A DNA stretch of 64,000 nt. It comes from Photorhabdus australis DSM 17609. GTDB lineage: Bacteria; Pseudomonadota; Gammaproteobacteria; Enterobacterales; Enterobacteriaceae. Under the pieces are notes generated by a model that worked only from the letters and a program-made list of their open reading frames with translations, had not been told where the DNA came from and did no database searches. The DNA lies in assembly GCF_000711895.1 (NCBI RefSeq), contig NZ_JONO01000006.1, positions 62,001 to 126,000 on the forward strand, in the 5' to 3' direction. This document shows positions 54,026-63,549 of this stretch, one piece after another; position 1 is the first letter of the stretch; each line of letters opens with the position of its first letter. A program made the position numbers and the translations under genes.

Positions 54026-54910
54026 ATGAAGATACTTCCCGTAATTTCGCCTAAAGGTGGCGAAGGTAAATCCACACATGCTGCCAACTTAGCCGGTTTT
54101 CTTGCTGATGCCGGATTCAAAACTCTCCTTCTTGACGCTGATTATTCTCAACCCACTTCAAGTAGTATTTTTGCACTTGAGTACGAAGCCCCAGCAGGTT
54201 TGTATGAGCTTCTTATGCAATCTGTTGATTTGGATCAGAAAGATCAGATCATTTCCCGTTCCGTTATAAACAATCTGGATGTCATCATTTCCAATGATCC
54301 CGATGAACTTCTGCCTACGGCCATGCTTCATGCACCTGATGGACGTTTGCGACTGAAGAATATATTGCAGCATCCTTTGTTCAGCCAGTATGACGCTATC
54401 ATCATTGATTCCAAAGGGGCTACTGGCGTCATGGCGGAGCTGGTTGTGCTGACAGCCACTGAATTTGTATTGGGGGTGATTAAGCCCATTTTGCCGGATG
54501 TACGTGAATTTCTGCGGGGATCGTTGCGTATGTTGACGCGACTGCAACCGTTTGAAAATTATGGTATTCGATTACCTTTAATTCAGATACTGGCGAACAG
54601 CATTGAAGGCACTAATCTTGACCGCGATACGTTGAATGAACTGGCCCATATTATCGAGCATAAACGTTACGATACGTCCTCTCTCGGTGGGCGAAGAGTA
54701 TATCAATTACTGAAAACCCGCATCGATCTGCTTGATATTTATAAGCTGGGTCACGTACGTGCCCAGCCTGTTCACCGTCTTGAATACAAAACCACTCGTA
54801 AAAGTCCCGCAGCCGCACAAACAATGTACTGTCTGGCTTGTGAGTTGTTCCCTGAGTGGCATGAACAGTTTGATGCACTGATTGCGAATAAGGGGGTGAA
54901 GAATGGGTGA
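54026..54910 (+). CDS. parA: ICE ParA/Soj-like ATPase
   Basis: The 294-residue P-loop ATPase has the deviant Walker A SPKGGEGKSTHAANLAGFLA, LLLDADYSQPTSS, and Walker B-like YDAIIIDSKGAT. The usual first gene at one end of PAPI-1/SPI-7-type ICEs is such a Soj homologue, needed for maintenance of the excised circle. The frame extends to a GTG at 54017, but the ATG at 54026 has GAG 8 bases ahead. Its end overlaps the helicase gene by eight bases. Confidence 0.92.
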   Translation: MKILPVISPKGGEGKSTHAANLAGFLADAGFKTLLLDADYSQPTSSSIFALEYEAPAGLYELLMQSVDLDQKDQIISRSVINNLDVIISNDPDELLPTAMLHAPDGRLRLKNILQHPLFSQYDAIIIDSKGATGVMAELVVLTATEFVLGVIKPILPDVREFLRGSLRMLTRLQPFENYGIRLPLIQILANSIEGTNLDRDTLNELAHIIEHKRYDTSSLGGRRVYQLLKTRIDLLDIYKLGHVRAQPVHRLEYKTTRKSPAAAQTMYCLACELFPEWHEQFDALIANKGVKNG

Positions 54911-56282
54911 CCCTTTTCCTTTACCGGATGGTATTGAACAACCGTATTCTTGCGATGCTGAACAAGCCGTTCTTGGTGGGTTGATGCTGGATAATGATCG
55001 ATGGGATGAAATCGTACCACTGATACATGCTGATGATTTTTTCCTGCCCGCTCATCGACGGATTTATGGCGCTGTCGCAACCATGTTTGCGGCCAATTTG
55101 CCTGTTGACGTACTAACGTTGTCTGAAATTTTAGAGCAAAAGGAGCAGCTAAAACAGGTTGGGGGATTTGCCTATTTAGCTGAACTTGGCAAAAACACAC
55201 CGAGTACGGCAAACATTGTTGCTTATGCGGAAATTGTTCAGGCGAAAAGTCGCTTGCGTCAGTTGATTATGCTGGGAAGAGAGATGAGTGCTCAGGCTAG
55301 TCATCCTTGCGCTGAGTTTACTGACATTACCGAAATGGCTGAGCAGCGTTTATATACGCTGTCTGAGCAGAAAGCAGTGCACCAAGATATTAGCTTGAAA
55401 GAAGGGCTGGGCTTGCTGATTGAAAAATTAGGACAGGCTAATGGCGGTAATGGGATAACGGGTACTCCGACAGGCTTTAGTGAACTGGATACAAAAACCT
55501 GTGGTCTTCAGCCGGGTGACCTTATTCTGCTGGCCGGTCGGCCTTCTATGGGGAAAACCGCACTGGCACTGGCTTTCTGTCTGAGCGCACTGGAGAGTGC
55601 CCCTGATGCTGTTGCTCAGATTTTTAGTCTGGAAATGCCGATGGATCAATTATTGATGCGCATGGTGTCCATGTTAGAACGTGTTCCGCTTGAACGCCTG
55701 CGTAGTGGATTAATGGATGATGAAGATTGGGCACGGGTTAGCAGAGCAATGGAGACGCTAATTCAATGGGAAAATCGGCTGATAATTGATGACAGCAGTT
55801 ATCAGACCCCGGCTTTATTACGCGCCCGTGCCCGCAGAAATGTGCGCAAATACGGTCGACCTTCATTGATTATGGTGGATTATCTGCAACTTATCCGAAG
55901 CCCGGAGCAGGAAAACCGAACCCAGGAAATTGCAGAAATTTCCCGTAGATTGAAAGCACTGGGTAAAGAATTGGGTTGCCCAGTACTTGCGCTTTCACAA
56001 CTTAATCGTCAACTAGAGCAGCGTACAGATAAACGTCCTAATAACGGTGACTTACGGGAATCGGGGGCGCTAGAGCAAGATGCTGATCTGATCTTGTTTG
56101 TTTACCGGGATGAAGTGTATGACGCCAATACATCGGATATTGGGGTAGCTGAAATCATTATTGGTAAACATCGCCAAGGATCGATTGGAACAGTCAAGAT
56201 CCAGTTTGATGGCACCTGTACCCGGTTTAGTGATCTTACAGAGAGGTATTATGATCTTGGTGCTGGAAGGGGAAATATATGA
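54903..56282 (+). CDS. dnaB: Replicative DNA helicase, DnaB-like
   Basis: The 459-residue protein has the DnaB N-terminal domain (PYSCDAEQAVLGGLMLDNDR) and RecA-like domain with Walker A GRPSMGKTALALAF, FSLEMPMDQLLMRM, Walker B LIMVDYLQLI, and the Arg-rich LRESGALEQDADLILFVYRD. It is the usual length of chromosomal DnaB. In these ICEs it follows parA and probably supports replication of the excised element. It overlaps parB by ATGA. Confidence 0.94.
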   Translation: MGDPFPLPDGIEQPYSCDAEQAVLGGLMLDNDRWDEIVPLIHADDFFLPAHRRIYGAVATMFAANLPVDVLTLSEILEQKEQLKQVGGFAYLAELGKNTPSTANIVAYAEIVQAKSRLRQLIMLGREMSAQASHPCAEFTDITEMAEQRLYTLSEQKAVHQDISLKEGLGLLIEKLGQANGGNGITGTPTGFSELDTKTCGLQPGDLILLAGRPSMGKTALALAFCLSALESAPDAVAQIFSLEMPMDQLLMRMVSMLERVPLERLRSGLMDDEDWARVSRAMETLIQWENRLIIDDSSYQTPALLRARARRNVRKYGRPSLIMVDYLQLIRSPEQENRTQEIAEISRRLKALGKELGCPVLALSQLNRQLEQRTDKRPNNGDLRESGALEQDADLILFVYRDEVYDANTSDIGVAEIIIGKHRQGSIGTVKIQFDGTCTRFSDLTERYYDLGAGRGNI

Positions 56283-58018
56283 GTAAGCATAAAACCTCTC
56301 TAAGCGATGCAATACTTCAACGTGGCAAAACACCACAATCACTAACCAGTACTGTTGTTTTGCCTATGGCAGAAATGCCAATGGTATTAACGTTAGATGA
56401 ATTACAGCCAAACCCGGATAATCCTCGCCTCAGCCGTAATCCCCGTTTTGACGATATTAAAGCTTCTGTTCGTGCCAGAGGACTGGATTCTGTACCGAAA
56501 GTGACGCGAGATCCGGAAGACGGTGGAAATGTTTACATTTTCAGTGATGGAGGCAATACCCGTTACCAAATCCTATGCGAATTATGGAAAGAAACGGGTG
56601 AGGAACGTTTTTTCCGAATCCCTTGTTTGTTTAAACCCTGGCCTGGTCGGTTGCAGTGTGTCATTGGGCATCTGGCAGAAAATGATGTTCGGGGGGATTT
56701 AACGTTTATAGAGAAAGCGCTTGGTGTTTTTAACGCAAGTTCTATGCATGAGAAATGTTTGGGAAGACCGATCTCACAACGAGAATTGACAGATTTATTA
56801 AAACAAGAAGGGTTTCCAATATCACAAACCAGCATTAGTCAGATGCATAACACGGTGCAATATTTATATCCTCATATGCCTAATTTGTTGATATCGGGTA
56901 TGGGGCGTCCGCAAGCAGTAAACATATTGTCTTTACGAGTTGATGCTCAAAAAACCTGGAATAGTTTTTCTTCGGAGGCATCGTGTGGGAAGGACTTCGA
57001 TTCAGTTTTTGGTGAGGTATGTCAGCGCTTTGATAATCCTGAACTCTATTCTTTTGACATGTTACGGGATGAACTGATTGGGGAATTAATAAAAGCTTTG
57101 CCACATCCTGCCCTTAATTATGATCGCTGGTTATTGGAGCTCGATCCTAAAGAGCGAAACCGTCGTCAGTTATTTGGTGAGCCCCCTCCTATTGCTGAAC
57201 ATTTGCGCGATGCGGATAGACAAGCCGCTGAAGTGCCTGAAAAGTCGGTACCTCTTGTGACTAAAAGCGCTGCCTGCGTTTCGGCAGTGGAACCTGAGTC
57301 ACATGGGGATGTTATCGAATGTCAGGAAGGTAAAAAGACTGAGGAATATGAAGCTTGTCCGCCCAAACCGCCCAAAGTTGAAGTTCAGCTTGATGTGTAT
57401 GAAACTCGGCCAACTTTATCCAGTGAGTTATCGACAATACAGGATAAGGAAGATATTGAGCCTTTAGTATCAGCACCTTTATCGCAGATAGTTCCCTCTA
57501 CTTTAAGTGAATTGAATCACTGTCTTCCAACACCACCACAAACTTCATTATTAACAGAGCCTACGCCATATGATGGATTGAGTTTTGCACAAACTGGTCT
57601 GGAGCCAGTGAGTGATATCTGGTCTATCTCACCGGTACGAGATGATATTGAGCATTTACAAGATATGGCGTTTCGTTTGGCATTCGAGTTAGCCGAAGAG
57701 ATGGGAGGAGCGGATGAGCTTGAGGAAGCTAAAGATACGGCCTGTGAAGTGGGTTATCGATTAGCTTATTCCCATACGGCATCACGTTTTGTACAGGTGC
57801 TGTTGTCGTTGACGGGGGAGAGTGACCATAACGGTGAATTGGCAGATACAGGTATAGGCATGTTGGGAGCCTGGTTTGTCGGGTCTGACAAGGACACTCC
57901 AGTATTGCCTGATGTCGCGGTAGTGAAATTTATGCGTCTTATTCGGGTGTTGCGCCGGTTACGTGAACTGCAACGTGAGTTGTCAGTCGTCTCAGCAGAG
58001 GGGAATTGCAATGTCTGA
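56279..58018 (+). CDS. parB: ICE ParB-family protein (PFGI-1 class)
   Basis: The 579-residue protein carries the ParB N-terminal domain (LTLDELQPNPDNPRLSRNPR, KASVRARGLDSVPKV, IFSDGGNTRYQIL) and a helix-turn-helix-like part (TDLLKQEGFPISQTSISQMH). The long C-terminal part is acidic and Pro-rich (~310-430), then a helical tail. The length and the long linker fit the ICE-type ParB proteins rather than chromosomal ParB (~300 residues). It is the partner of the ParA two genes earlier. Confidence 0.9.
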   Translation: MSKHKTSLSDAILQRGKTPQSLTSTVVLPMAEMPMVLTLDELQPNPDNPRLSRNPRFDDIKASVRARGLDSVPKVTRDPEDGGNVYIFSDGGNTRYQILCELWKETGEERFFRIPCLFKPWPGRLQCVIGHLAENDVRGDLTFIEKALGVFNASSMHEKCLGRPISQRELTDLLKQEGFPISQTSISQMHNTVQYLYPHMPNLLISGMGRPQAVNILSLRVDAQKTWNSFSSEASCGKDFDSVFGEVCQRFDNPELYSFDMLRDELIGELIKALPHPALNYDRWLLELDPKERNRRQLFGEPPPIAEHLRDADRQAAEVPEKSVPLVTKSAACVSAVEPESHGDVIECQEGKKTEEYEACPPKPPKVEVQLDVYETRPTLSSELSTIQDKEDIEPLVSAPLSQIVPSTLSELNHCLPTPPQTSLLTEPTPYDGLSFAQTGLEPVSDIWSISPVRDDIEHLQDMAFRLAFELAEEMGGADELEEAKDTACEVGYRLAYSHTASRFVQVLLSLTGESDHNGELADTGIGMLGAWFVGSDKDTPVLPDVAVVKFMRLIRVLRRLRELQRELSVVSAEGNCNV

Positions 58019-58262
58019 TGATATTGATGACACGAGGGCTCAGGCTGTTACTACGATGTGGCTGGAAGAACAGATAGCTGTTGTACGGCGTGAGATGCAT
58101 ACCGGTAGGGTGTCACTGAAATATTGTGAAGGATGTGGTGATCGGATTGATGAGCAACGTCGGCAGATTTTGCCGGGGGTCCAGTTGTGTGTTGGATGTC
58201 AGGAAAATGCTGAGCATTGGGAACAGGTCAGACGTATTACCGGAGGTCATCGTGGTGGGTAA
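58011..58262 (+). CDS. TraR/DksA-type zinc finger protein
   Basis: The 83-residue protein has a four-Cys zinc finger CEGCGDRID...CVGCQENAE after a short coiled coil (MWLEEQIAVVRREMH), the build of the short DksA/TraR proteins of plasmids and phages, which bind RNA polymerase in the secondary channel. It overlaps the parB end by eight bases. It may adjust transcription when the element is active. Confidence 0.85.
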   Translation: MSDDIDDTRAQAVTTMWLEEQIAVVRREMHTGRVSLKYCEGCGDRIDEQRRQILPGVQLCVGCQENAEHWEQVRRITGGHRGG

Positions 58263-58325
58263 GTTCAGATCTTATGTGTTCCAATTTTGTTCAGACGTAT
58301 CGTATTGCATTGAGAGAGGTGCCTT

Positions 58326-58916
58326 ATGAGCCAGATATCCCAGGTAGCCAACGCCTTGTTAACTCAACTGGTCATGGAGTTGAAATCGGGTTATCTCCGT
58401 CGCTGTGAAGCACTGGGTTTGATGGACGAAGAAATGCGGATGTTACACAGTTTGACTGTGGAAGACTTGCATTATCTGATGAATAGCCCGGTGTCAGTCC
58501 TTACGCTTCGTATCCATCATGAAAATTTTGCGTTAATGCTGCAACAAGCCCGACGTGAACAAAAACGCCTGCAACGTCTTGACCGTGCACTGGTATTGGG
58601 CGGCTCAATTGAATTGATGCAGCACTACTTTGGGCTGACTTCGGTTGAAGTCAGCTCCCGTCGTCGTATGTTAGGGATTGAAGCTCGCCAGGGTCGATGC
58701 CTGATGCTGACAGATAAAGACAGTGCTGAGGTCTGGCGACTATGGAAAGCGAATGTCACTGATCTGGATAGTGCGGATGGACTGGATGTGATGATGCAGG
58801 CCGCTGAACAACTGGCAGTGTCACTGACGGCAGTCTGGAATGCTGTACGTGGCTGGATTGAAGACGAAAAGAACACAGTAAAACCTGAAGTTGGTCAGGG
58901 ACGGCAAGACAGGTGA
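58326..58916 (+). CDS. DUF2857 protein (STY4526-like ICE replication-associated)
   Basis: The 196-residue protein matches the DUF2857 family of conjugative islands: LVMELKSGYLRRCEALGLMD, LHYLMNSPVSVLTLRIHHEN and LVLGGSIELMQHYFGLTSVEVSSRRRMLG. The last part looks like a helix-turn-helix, so it may bind DNA. It stands between parB and the STY4528-like gene in its usual position in SPI-7-like ICEs. Its TGA overlaps the next GTG. Confidence 0.82.
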   Translation: MSQISQVANALLTQLVMELKSGYLRRCEALGLMDEEMRMLHSLTVEDLHYLMNSPVSVLTLRIHHENFALMLQQARREQKRLQRLDRALVLGGSIELMQHYFGLTSVEVSSRRRMLGIEARQGRCLMLTDKDSAEVWRLWKANVTDLDSADGLDVMMQAAEQLAVSLTAVWNAVRGWIEDEKNTVKPEVGQGRQDR

Positions 58917-59173
58917 AAAAGACAGAGATCACTCAGGGGTTGCTGGCCCCCTGTTCTGTACCACTCGTCTATAGAAAGAAAGCGGTAGAACAATTGAAAC
59001 GTTATCGACAGGGTAGCAAAAATTACACTCGGATCAGAGCGAAAGGCAAAGGCAGGGATGCCAATCATTTAAAAATTGACATTGGTCGGTTTTGGCGGCT
59101 GCTGAGTCGCAATGGGGGACAAGACTGGGAAATGATGACACATGAGCGGTACAACAATGAAATCTGGAAATAA
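58913..59173 (+). CDS. Small conserved ICE protein
   Basis: An 86-residue basic protein starting with GTG at 58913 that overlaps the stop of the upstream gene (GTGA). It contains KKAVEQLKRYRQGSKNYTRI and IDIGRFWRLLSRNGGQDWEM. No known domain is seen. Its end overlaps the following gene by 32 bases, so it belongs to the tightly packed operon. Confidence 0.7.
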   Translation: MKKTEITQGLLAPCSVPLVYRKKAVEQLKRYRQGSKNYTRIRAKGKGRDANHLKIDIGRFWRLLSRNGGQDWEMMTHERYNNEIWK

Positions 59174-60428
59174 CGCACGGAAAGCCCCTTTGTCTCCCGA
59201 TAGCTTGATTGCTTTTACGTTAGAGCAAATGAATGCACGACTGGCAGTTCAAGCTGAGGGTGATGAAAAAAAACAGTTGCGCAGTGGGTTGTTGTATCTG
59301 GGGAACGTGCATGATGCTATGCCCCGTCAGTTAATTCTGGATACCCGATTGTCTCCGCTCGATAAGATGGCCTGGATAATGATACGGCTGTATGCACAAC
59401 AAAATGCAGGGGCAGTTTTCCCTACCTATGATGAACTGCAATTGCAGCTGGCTTCTCCACACAGTGGTAAAGCCTCCCGTGAAACCGTCAGCCGGGTATT
59501 GTTGATGTTGCGAATAACCGGCTGGCTAAGTTTGTGCAAACGCGTCAGGGATGAAAAGGGGCGTGTGAGAGGAAACATCTACGCCCAGCATGATGAGCCT
59601 CTGACATTTCATGATGCTGAAGCACTCGATCCGAGTTGGCTGGATACGGTGGGTGAGGCATGTCGTCACAAGAATCGTGCCATTAGTCAGACTGCCTGGG
59701 CGGTATTGATGGAAATTAAAGATGACCCAATGATGCGCCATCGCCGTTCCCGCATTGCGTTACTGGAAAATCGGTTAGGTCAGGTACAAACGCCGCAGCA
59801 AATGGCGGCGCTACAGGCTGCATGTTTACCGGGTTCGGAAACCGAACTTAATCAAAAAGGTCGGAACAGACCAGGTTCGGGATCCGAATTCAGTACAGGA
59901 ACAGGAGATGATAACCCGAATTCGGAAACCGAACTCAGTCTAAAATCAACGAGTTACGACAGAGTTCGGCAACCGAACGGTTACGTACGTTATTTCACAC
60001 ACAGTGTGAATAAAAATACGTACGTAGCCCCATCGGATGGTGACAACCCGATTGTTGAGCATTTGTTGCCTGTAGCGTTACGAAATCAGCTCTCTGATGA
60101 CGACATCAGAATGCTGACGGAACAACTCCAGGCATTACCGCTTGCTCAGCGGAATTTGGTGTTAGATAGCCTGCTTGCTCCATTGGAAAACGGTTCGTTA
60201 AAAAAACCAGTGGGTTACTTGTTGATACTGATGAAGCGTGCCAGGCTGGGGGAGTTGAGAAGCCCCGGTACAGCAAATCAGGGGGAAAACCCCGGCATGA
60301 AAAAGCCTGTGCCTGCCAGCGGTCAGAAAGACAGACCTTCTTTGCCAGATGTACAAAGAAAGGCCAATCCTGCCGTAATGAAAAAAGTGATTGCTGAAAT
60401 CCGGCAGAATTTTATGAAGAATAAATAA
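59142..60428 (+). CDS. STY4528-family pathogenicity-island replication protein
   Basis: The 428-residue protein has a helical DNA-binding-like N-terminal half (RQLILDTRLSPLDKMAWIMI, VFPTYDELQLQLASPHSGKA, SRETVSRVLLMLRITGWLSL), with a winged-helix resemblance, followed by a low-complexity linker holding three GSETELN-like repeats (~230-265), and a C-terminal helical part ending with a basic tail. The order and motifs fit the STY4528-type replication proteins of SPI-7-like islands. It may initiate replication of the excised element. Confidence 0.78.
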   Translation: MSGTTMKSGNNARKAPLSPDSLIAFTLEQMNARLAVQAEGDEKKQLRSGLLYLGNVHDAMPRQLILDTRLSPLDKMAWIMIRLYAQQNAGAVFPTYDELQLQLASPHSGKASRETVSRVLLMLRITGWLSLCKRVRDEKGRVRGNIYAQHDEPLTFHDAEALDPSWLDTVGEACRHKNRAISQTAWAVLMEIKDDPMMRHRRSRIALLENRLGQVQTPQQMAALQAACLPGSETELNQKGRNRPGSGSEFSTGTGDDNPNSETELSLKSTSYDRVRQPNGYVRYFTHSVNKNTYVAPSDGDNPIVEHLLPVALRNQLSDDDIRMLTEQLQALPLAQRNLVLDSLLAPLENGSLKKPVGYLLILMKRARLGELRSPGTANQGENPGMKKPVPASGQKDRPSLPDVQRKANPAVMKKVIAEIRQNFMKNK

Positions 60429-60644
60429 GCGGATACGATATCCACCATATCACTATGAATATGCCGTAACAGTCATGCAGTGAAGGAATCGCGATTTTTC
60501 AAATTATGATTCGGCCAATAAATATTAATAAATTTCAATGGGATACTTTTTTGTGTTGTTGAGCACTGTGCTGGGAATACTTTCCAATATTATCGGATTG
60601 TTTGACAAAACGACGGACACGGCAATAGTTCTTTATTCAGGTGG

Positions 60645-60661
60645 TGATTAGAGTCTAATCA
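60645..60661 (+). promoter_or_regulatory. 17-bp palindromic operator-like site, copy 1
   Basis: TGATTAGA-G-TCTAATCA, perfect 8-bp arms around one base. It is repeated exactly at 60681, 36 bases downstream. The geometry fits binding of a dimeric helix-turn-helix regulator; a ParB-type or iteron role is also possible. Confidence 0.65.
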
Positions 60662-60680
60662 TAGTTCGAAAAATATACAG

Positions 60681-60697
60681 TGATTAGAGTCTAATCA
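60681..60697 (+). promoter_or_regulatory. 17-bp palindromic operator-like site, copy 2
   Basis: Identical to 60645-60661 (TGATTAGAGTCTAATCA). The 36-base centre spacing is about three and a half helical turns. It lies 99 bases before the next gene's start. Confidence 0.65.
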
Positions 60698-60795
60698 TAT
60701 GGCTATTAGATACCAATCATGTTTTTTGGGTGAGTAAAAAAGAGTTTTGAATTGTGGTCACAGCCTGATAACGCAACTATCTCAGCGATATCCTT

Positions 60796-61515
60796 ATGTC
60801 ACAGAGAGAATGTACCATGACTGAAACTAAAGAGGCACATGCTGTTCGCTCAGGCGCACTGCATTCCTCACTTACCATTGAGTTGCATACTCATTACGCT
60901 ATCAGCCTGTGGAATGGTCGCCGGGATGAAAGCAGCAAAAAGAATAAACCGGTGATTATTAGCATGCCGCGATTTTTCTCACTAGCAGGTCGGATCAGTC
61001 AGGATTCCCTGATAGATAATCCGTATGCCGATATGGCGATGTTGGCACTGGAAACTAAGCTCGCTTCGGCTCATGACCAGATGCAGGCAGTGTTAGCGGA
61101 ACTGGCGGCTACACTCTCGGGGGTACCTGCTCAGATCCATTTATCTGAGATTGCCTCTGTCGCCCCGCTCAATATTGGTGTCTACAGTCGCACTCCGTTG
61201 GGTTACCGCTGTGTCTGGCTATTAGTGGGTTATGATCAACTGGTGATGAAAGCCTTGCAGGCGCACCATTATGCGCTGATTTCCCGTCAACAGTGTGACG
61301 GGTTTTTAAAAAAAGGGGGGCACTGGGTACGCCAAATCTACGGTGCTGTCCAGCCGTACCGTAGTTTTGCTGTTACTCGTGACGATATCCTTTCCCAAAC
61401 CCTTGTCGGCAGGGAAGCTATTACCCGTTTGGGGCTGCCGGATGAGGCGGTTATGCGGGGCGAAAAGCGTTCTATTTTTTCTCCTGCATTAAAAAGTACG
61501 GTAAAGCAGAAATAA
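60796..61515 (+). CDS. Integrating conjugative element protein, PFL_4669 family
   Basis: The 239-residue protein shows the family's typical blocks: SSLTIELHTHYAISLWNGRR, SEIASVAPLNIGVYSRTPLG, YRCVWLLVGYDQLVMKALQA and GGHWVRQIYGAVQPYRSFAV. The family is found only in PFGI-1/SPI-7-like ICEs; its function is unknown, probably in DNA processing. The start could be 60796 or the ATG at 60817 (MTETKEAHAV); neither has a strong ribosome-binding site. It ends three bases before topB. Confidence 0.85.
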   Translation: MSQRECTMTETKEAHAVRSGALHSSLTIELHTHYAISLWNGRRDESSKKNKPVIISMPRFFSLAGRISQDSLIDNPYADMAMLALETKLASAHDQMQAVLAELAATLSGVPAQIHLSEIASVAPLNIGVYSRTPLGYRCVWLLVGYDQLVMKALQAHHYALISRQQCDGFLKKGGHWVRQIYGAVQPYRSFAVTRDDILSQTLVGREAITRLGLPDEAVMRGEKRSIFSPALKSTVKQK

Positions 61516-61518
61516 GCG

Positions 61519-63549
61519 ATGAAACTGTTTCTGTGTGAAAAACCGTCTCAGGGGCGGGATATTGCGGCGGTATTAGGTGCAACAAAGCGCGGGCAGGGAT
61601 ATTTAACGGGTCCGGGGGTGACAGTAACTTGGGCAATCGGACATTTACTGGAAACTGCTAGCCCAGAAGTTTACGGGGAGCAATATGGCGCTCCCTGGCG
61701 GGCGTCAGTGTTGCCGATATTGCCGGCCTCCTGGCAAATGGTGGTCAAAAAGGAGACAGCTGACCAGTTTACTGTTATCTGTCGTCTGCTGAAACAGGCA
61801 GACGAGGTGGTGATTGCCACTGATGCTGACAGGGAGGGAGAAGTGATTGCCCGGGAGTTACTGGATTATTGCCAGTTTCAGGGAAAAATATCCCGTTTGT
61901 GGTTGTCTGCTCTGGATGAGGTGAGTATTCGTGCGGCGCTTGCTAATATTTTGCCCGGTGAACAAACGGCATCATTGTATTTAGCGGGACTGGGACGAGC
62001 CAGAGCGGATTGGCTCATCGGCATGAATTTTACCCGACTCTATACCTTGAAAGCCCGTGAATGCGGATATAGTGACATTTTGTCTATTGGACGCGTTCAG
62101 ACGCCCACTTTGGCACTGGTTGTCTTTCGAGATCAGGAGATTATCGCCTTTACGGCTAAACCTTATTGGCAGGTGGTGGCTAACCTTCAGCTTGACGGAC
62201 GAATTTTCCGGGCGGATTGGGTACCCGCTGCGACCTATTGTGATGACGAAAAACGTTGTATTCATCAGAATGTGGCCCAGACAGTAGTTAAGTTATGCCA
62301 ACAAGCTGGTACGGCTACGGTCCTGGAAATCAATACTAAACGGGAAAAGCATGCGGCTCCGCTGGCATTTGATTTAGGTGGCTTGCAGCAGATGTGTTCA
62401 AAAAAATGGGGTATGGGGGCTCAGCAAGTACTGAATATTGCTCAAAACTTGTATGAGACGTATAAGGCTATCACTTATCCCCGTACAGATTGTGGCTATT
62501 TGCCTACGGTTATGCAGGCGGAAATCCCTCAAGTATTGGATGCTGTGGTTAAAAGTGATCCGGCTATGCGGATTGTGGTGGATAGTCTGGACAGGACATT
62601 GATTTCGCGTATCTGGAATGACAAAAAAATTACGGCACACCACGGTATCATTCCAACAAAACAGCCCTGTGATATGAAGAAGATGACGGATGATGAGCGT
62701 AAAGTGTATCAGCTTATCCGTCAGCATTATTTGGTACAGTTCCTTCCTCTGCATGAAATGGATATAACTGAAGTGACTTTTGATATCGGTGGACAATTGT
62801 TTCGTACCCGGGGCAATGTAGTGATTGTTCCTGGCTGGAAAGTATTGTTTTCAGCGGGTAAAGGTGAATCGGCATCTATCGGGAAAGACGATTCTTTGGG
62901 AGAAAGTTTGCCGTCGATGGTCAAAGGCAGTCAATGTCAGGTTAATGAGGCTACTTTACGCATGTTGCAAACTCAGCCACCCGCTCACTTCACGGAGGGC
63001 ACATTGATTGCAGCGATGAAAAATGCCGCTGCTTTTGTCAGTGACCCACAACTTAAGAAGGTATTGAAGGACAATGCCGGGCTGGGAACGGAGGCTACTC
63101 GGGCAGGGGTACTGGATACGTTGTTTAAACGGGGTTATCTGACGAAAAAGGGCAAGTATATCCACGCTACGCAGATTGCCAGCGAGTTGATAGCCGCGTT
63201 GCCTACCGCGTTGACCAACCCTGGATTGACTGCATTGTGGGAACAGGCGTTGGATGATATTGCTCAGAGACAGGCGGAGTTGCCGGATTTTATGGCTCGT
63301 CAGATACAATGGACCCAATATTTAGTGGAGCAGGTTCAGGCGCAGAAAGTCGTGATCACGCCGCCGCCTTCATTGCCTTGTCCGGTGTGTGGAGGCGTGA
63401 CGCGTCAACGCCAGGGAAAAAACGGTGTTTTCTGGGGGTGTATAAAATACCCGGAATGCAGTGGGGTAGTCAGCACCGTCGATGGAAAAAGAAAAACCAG
63501 ATCTACCCGGCATAAGAACGTACCGAAAAAACCGGCAATGACAGGGTGA
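61519..63549 (+). CDS. topB: DNA topoisomerase III
   Basis: The 676-residue type IA topoisomerase has the Toprim domain (FLCEKPSQGRDIAAVLG, Glu in the metal site, then DADREGEVIARELL), LGRARADWLIGMNFTRLYTL, RVQTPTLALVV, the active-site Tyr in TYPRTDCGYLP, and HHGIIPT. A C-terminal zinc ribbon CPVCGG...CIKYPECSG is followed by a basic tail. Mobile elements of this type carry their own TopB to resolve replication or transfer intermediates. It is the last gene in the window; no single-strand binding protein gene lies between it and the preceding gene, as it often does in related elements. Confidence 0.95.
   Translation: MKLFLCEKPSQGRDIAAVLGATKRGQGYLTGPGVTVTWAIGHLLETASPEVYGEQYGAPWRASVLPILPASWQMVVKKETADQFTVICRLLKQADEVVIATDADREGEVIARELLDYCQFQGKISRLWLSALDEVSIRAALANILPGEQTASLYLAGLGRARADWLIGMNFTRLYTLKARECGYSDILSIGRVQTPTLALVVFRDQEIIAFTAKPYWQVVANLQLDGRIFRADWVPAATYCDDEKRCIHQNVAQTVVKLCQQAGTATVLEINTKREKHAAPLAFDLGGLQQMCSKKWGMGAQQVLNIAQNLYETYKAITYPRTDCGYLPTVMQAEIPQVLDAVVKSDPAMRIVVDSLDRTLISRIWNDKKITAHHGIIPTKQPCDMKKMTDDERKVYQLIRQHYLVQFLPLHEMDITEVTFDIGGQLFRTRGNVVIVPGWKVLFSAGKGESASIGKDDSLGESLPSMVKGSQCQVNEATLRMLQTQPPAHFTEGTLIAAMKNAAAFVSDPQLKKVLKDNAGLGTEATRAGVLDTLFKRGYLTKKGKYIHATQIASELIAALPTALTNPGLTALWEQALDDIAQRQAELPDFMARQIQWTQYLVEQVQAQKVVITPPPSLPCPVCGGVTRQRQGKNGVFWGCIKYPECSGVVSTVDGKRKTRSTRHKNVPKKPAMTG

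Larger units (their letters stand above)
60429..60795 (+). promoter_or_regulatory. Regulatory gap with repeated palindromes
   Basis: The only sizeable gap in the ICE operon. It holds two identical palindromes (listed separately) and a degraded third copy at 60703-60719 (12 of 17 positions match), all within 75 bases. An AT-rich stretch before them may carry a promoter. I see no open frame of interest. Confidence 0.6.

Noticed and set aside
57000..57700. The long acidic part of ParB as a separate fused enzyme
   Set aside because: It is Pro/Glu-rich low-complexity sequence without any catalytic motif.
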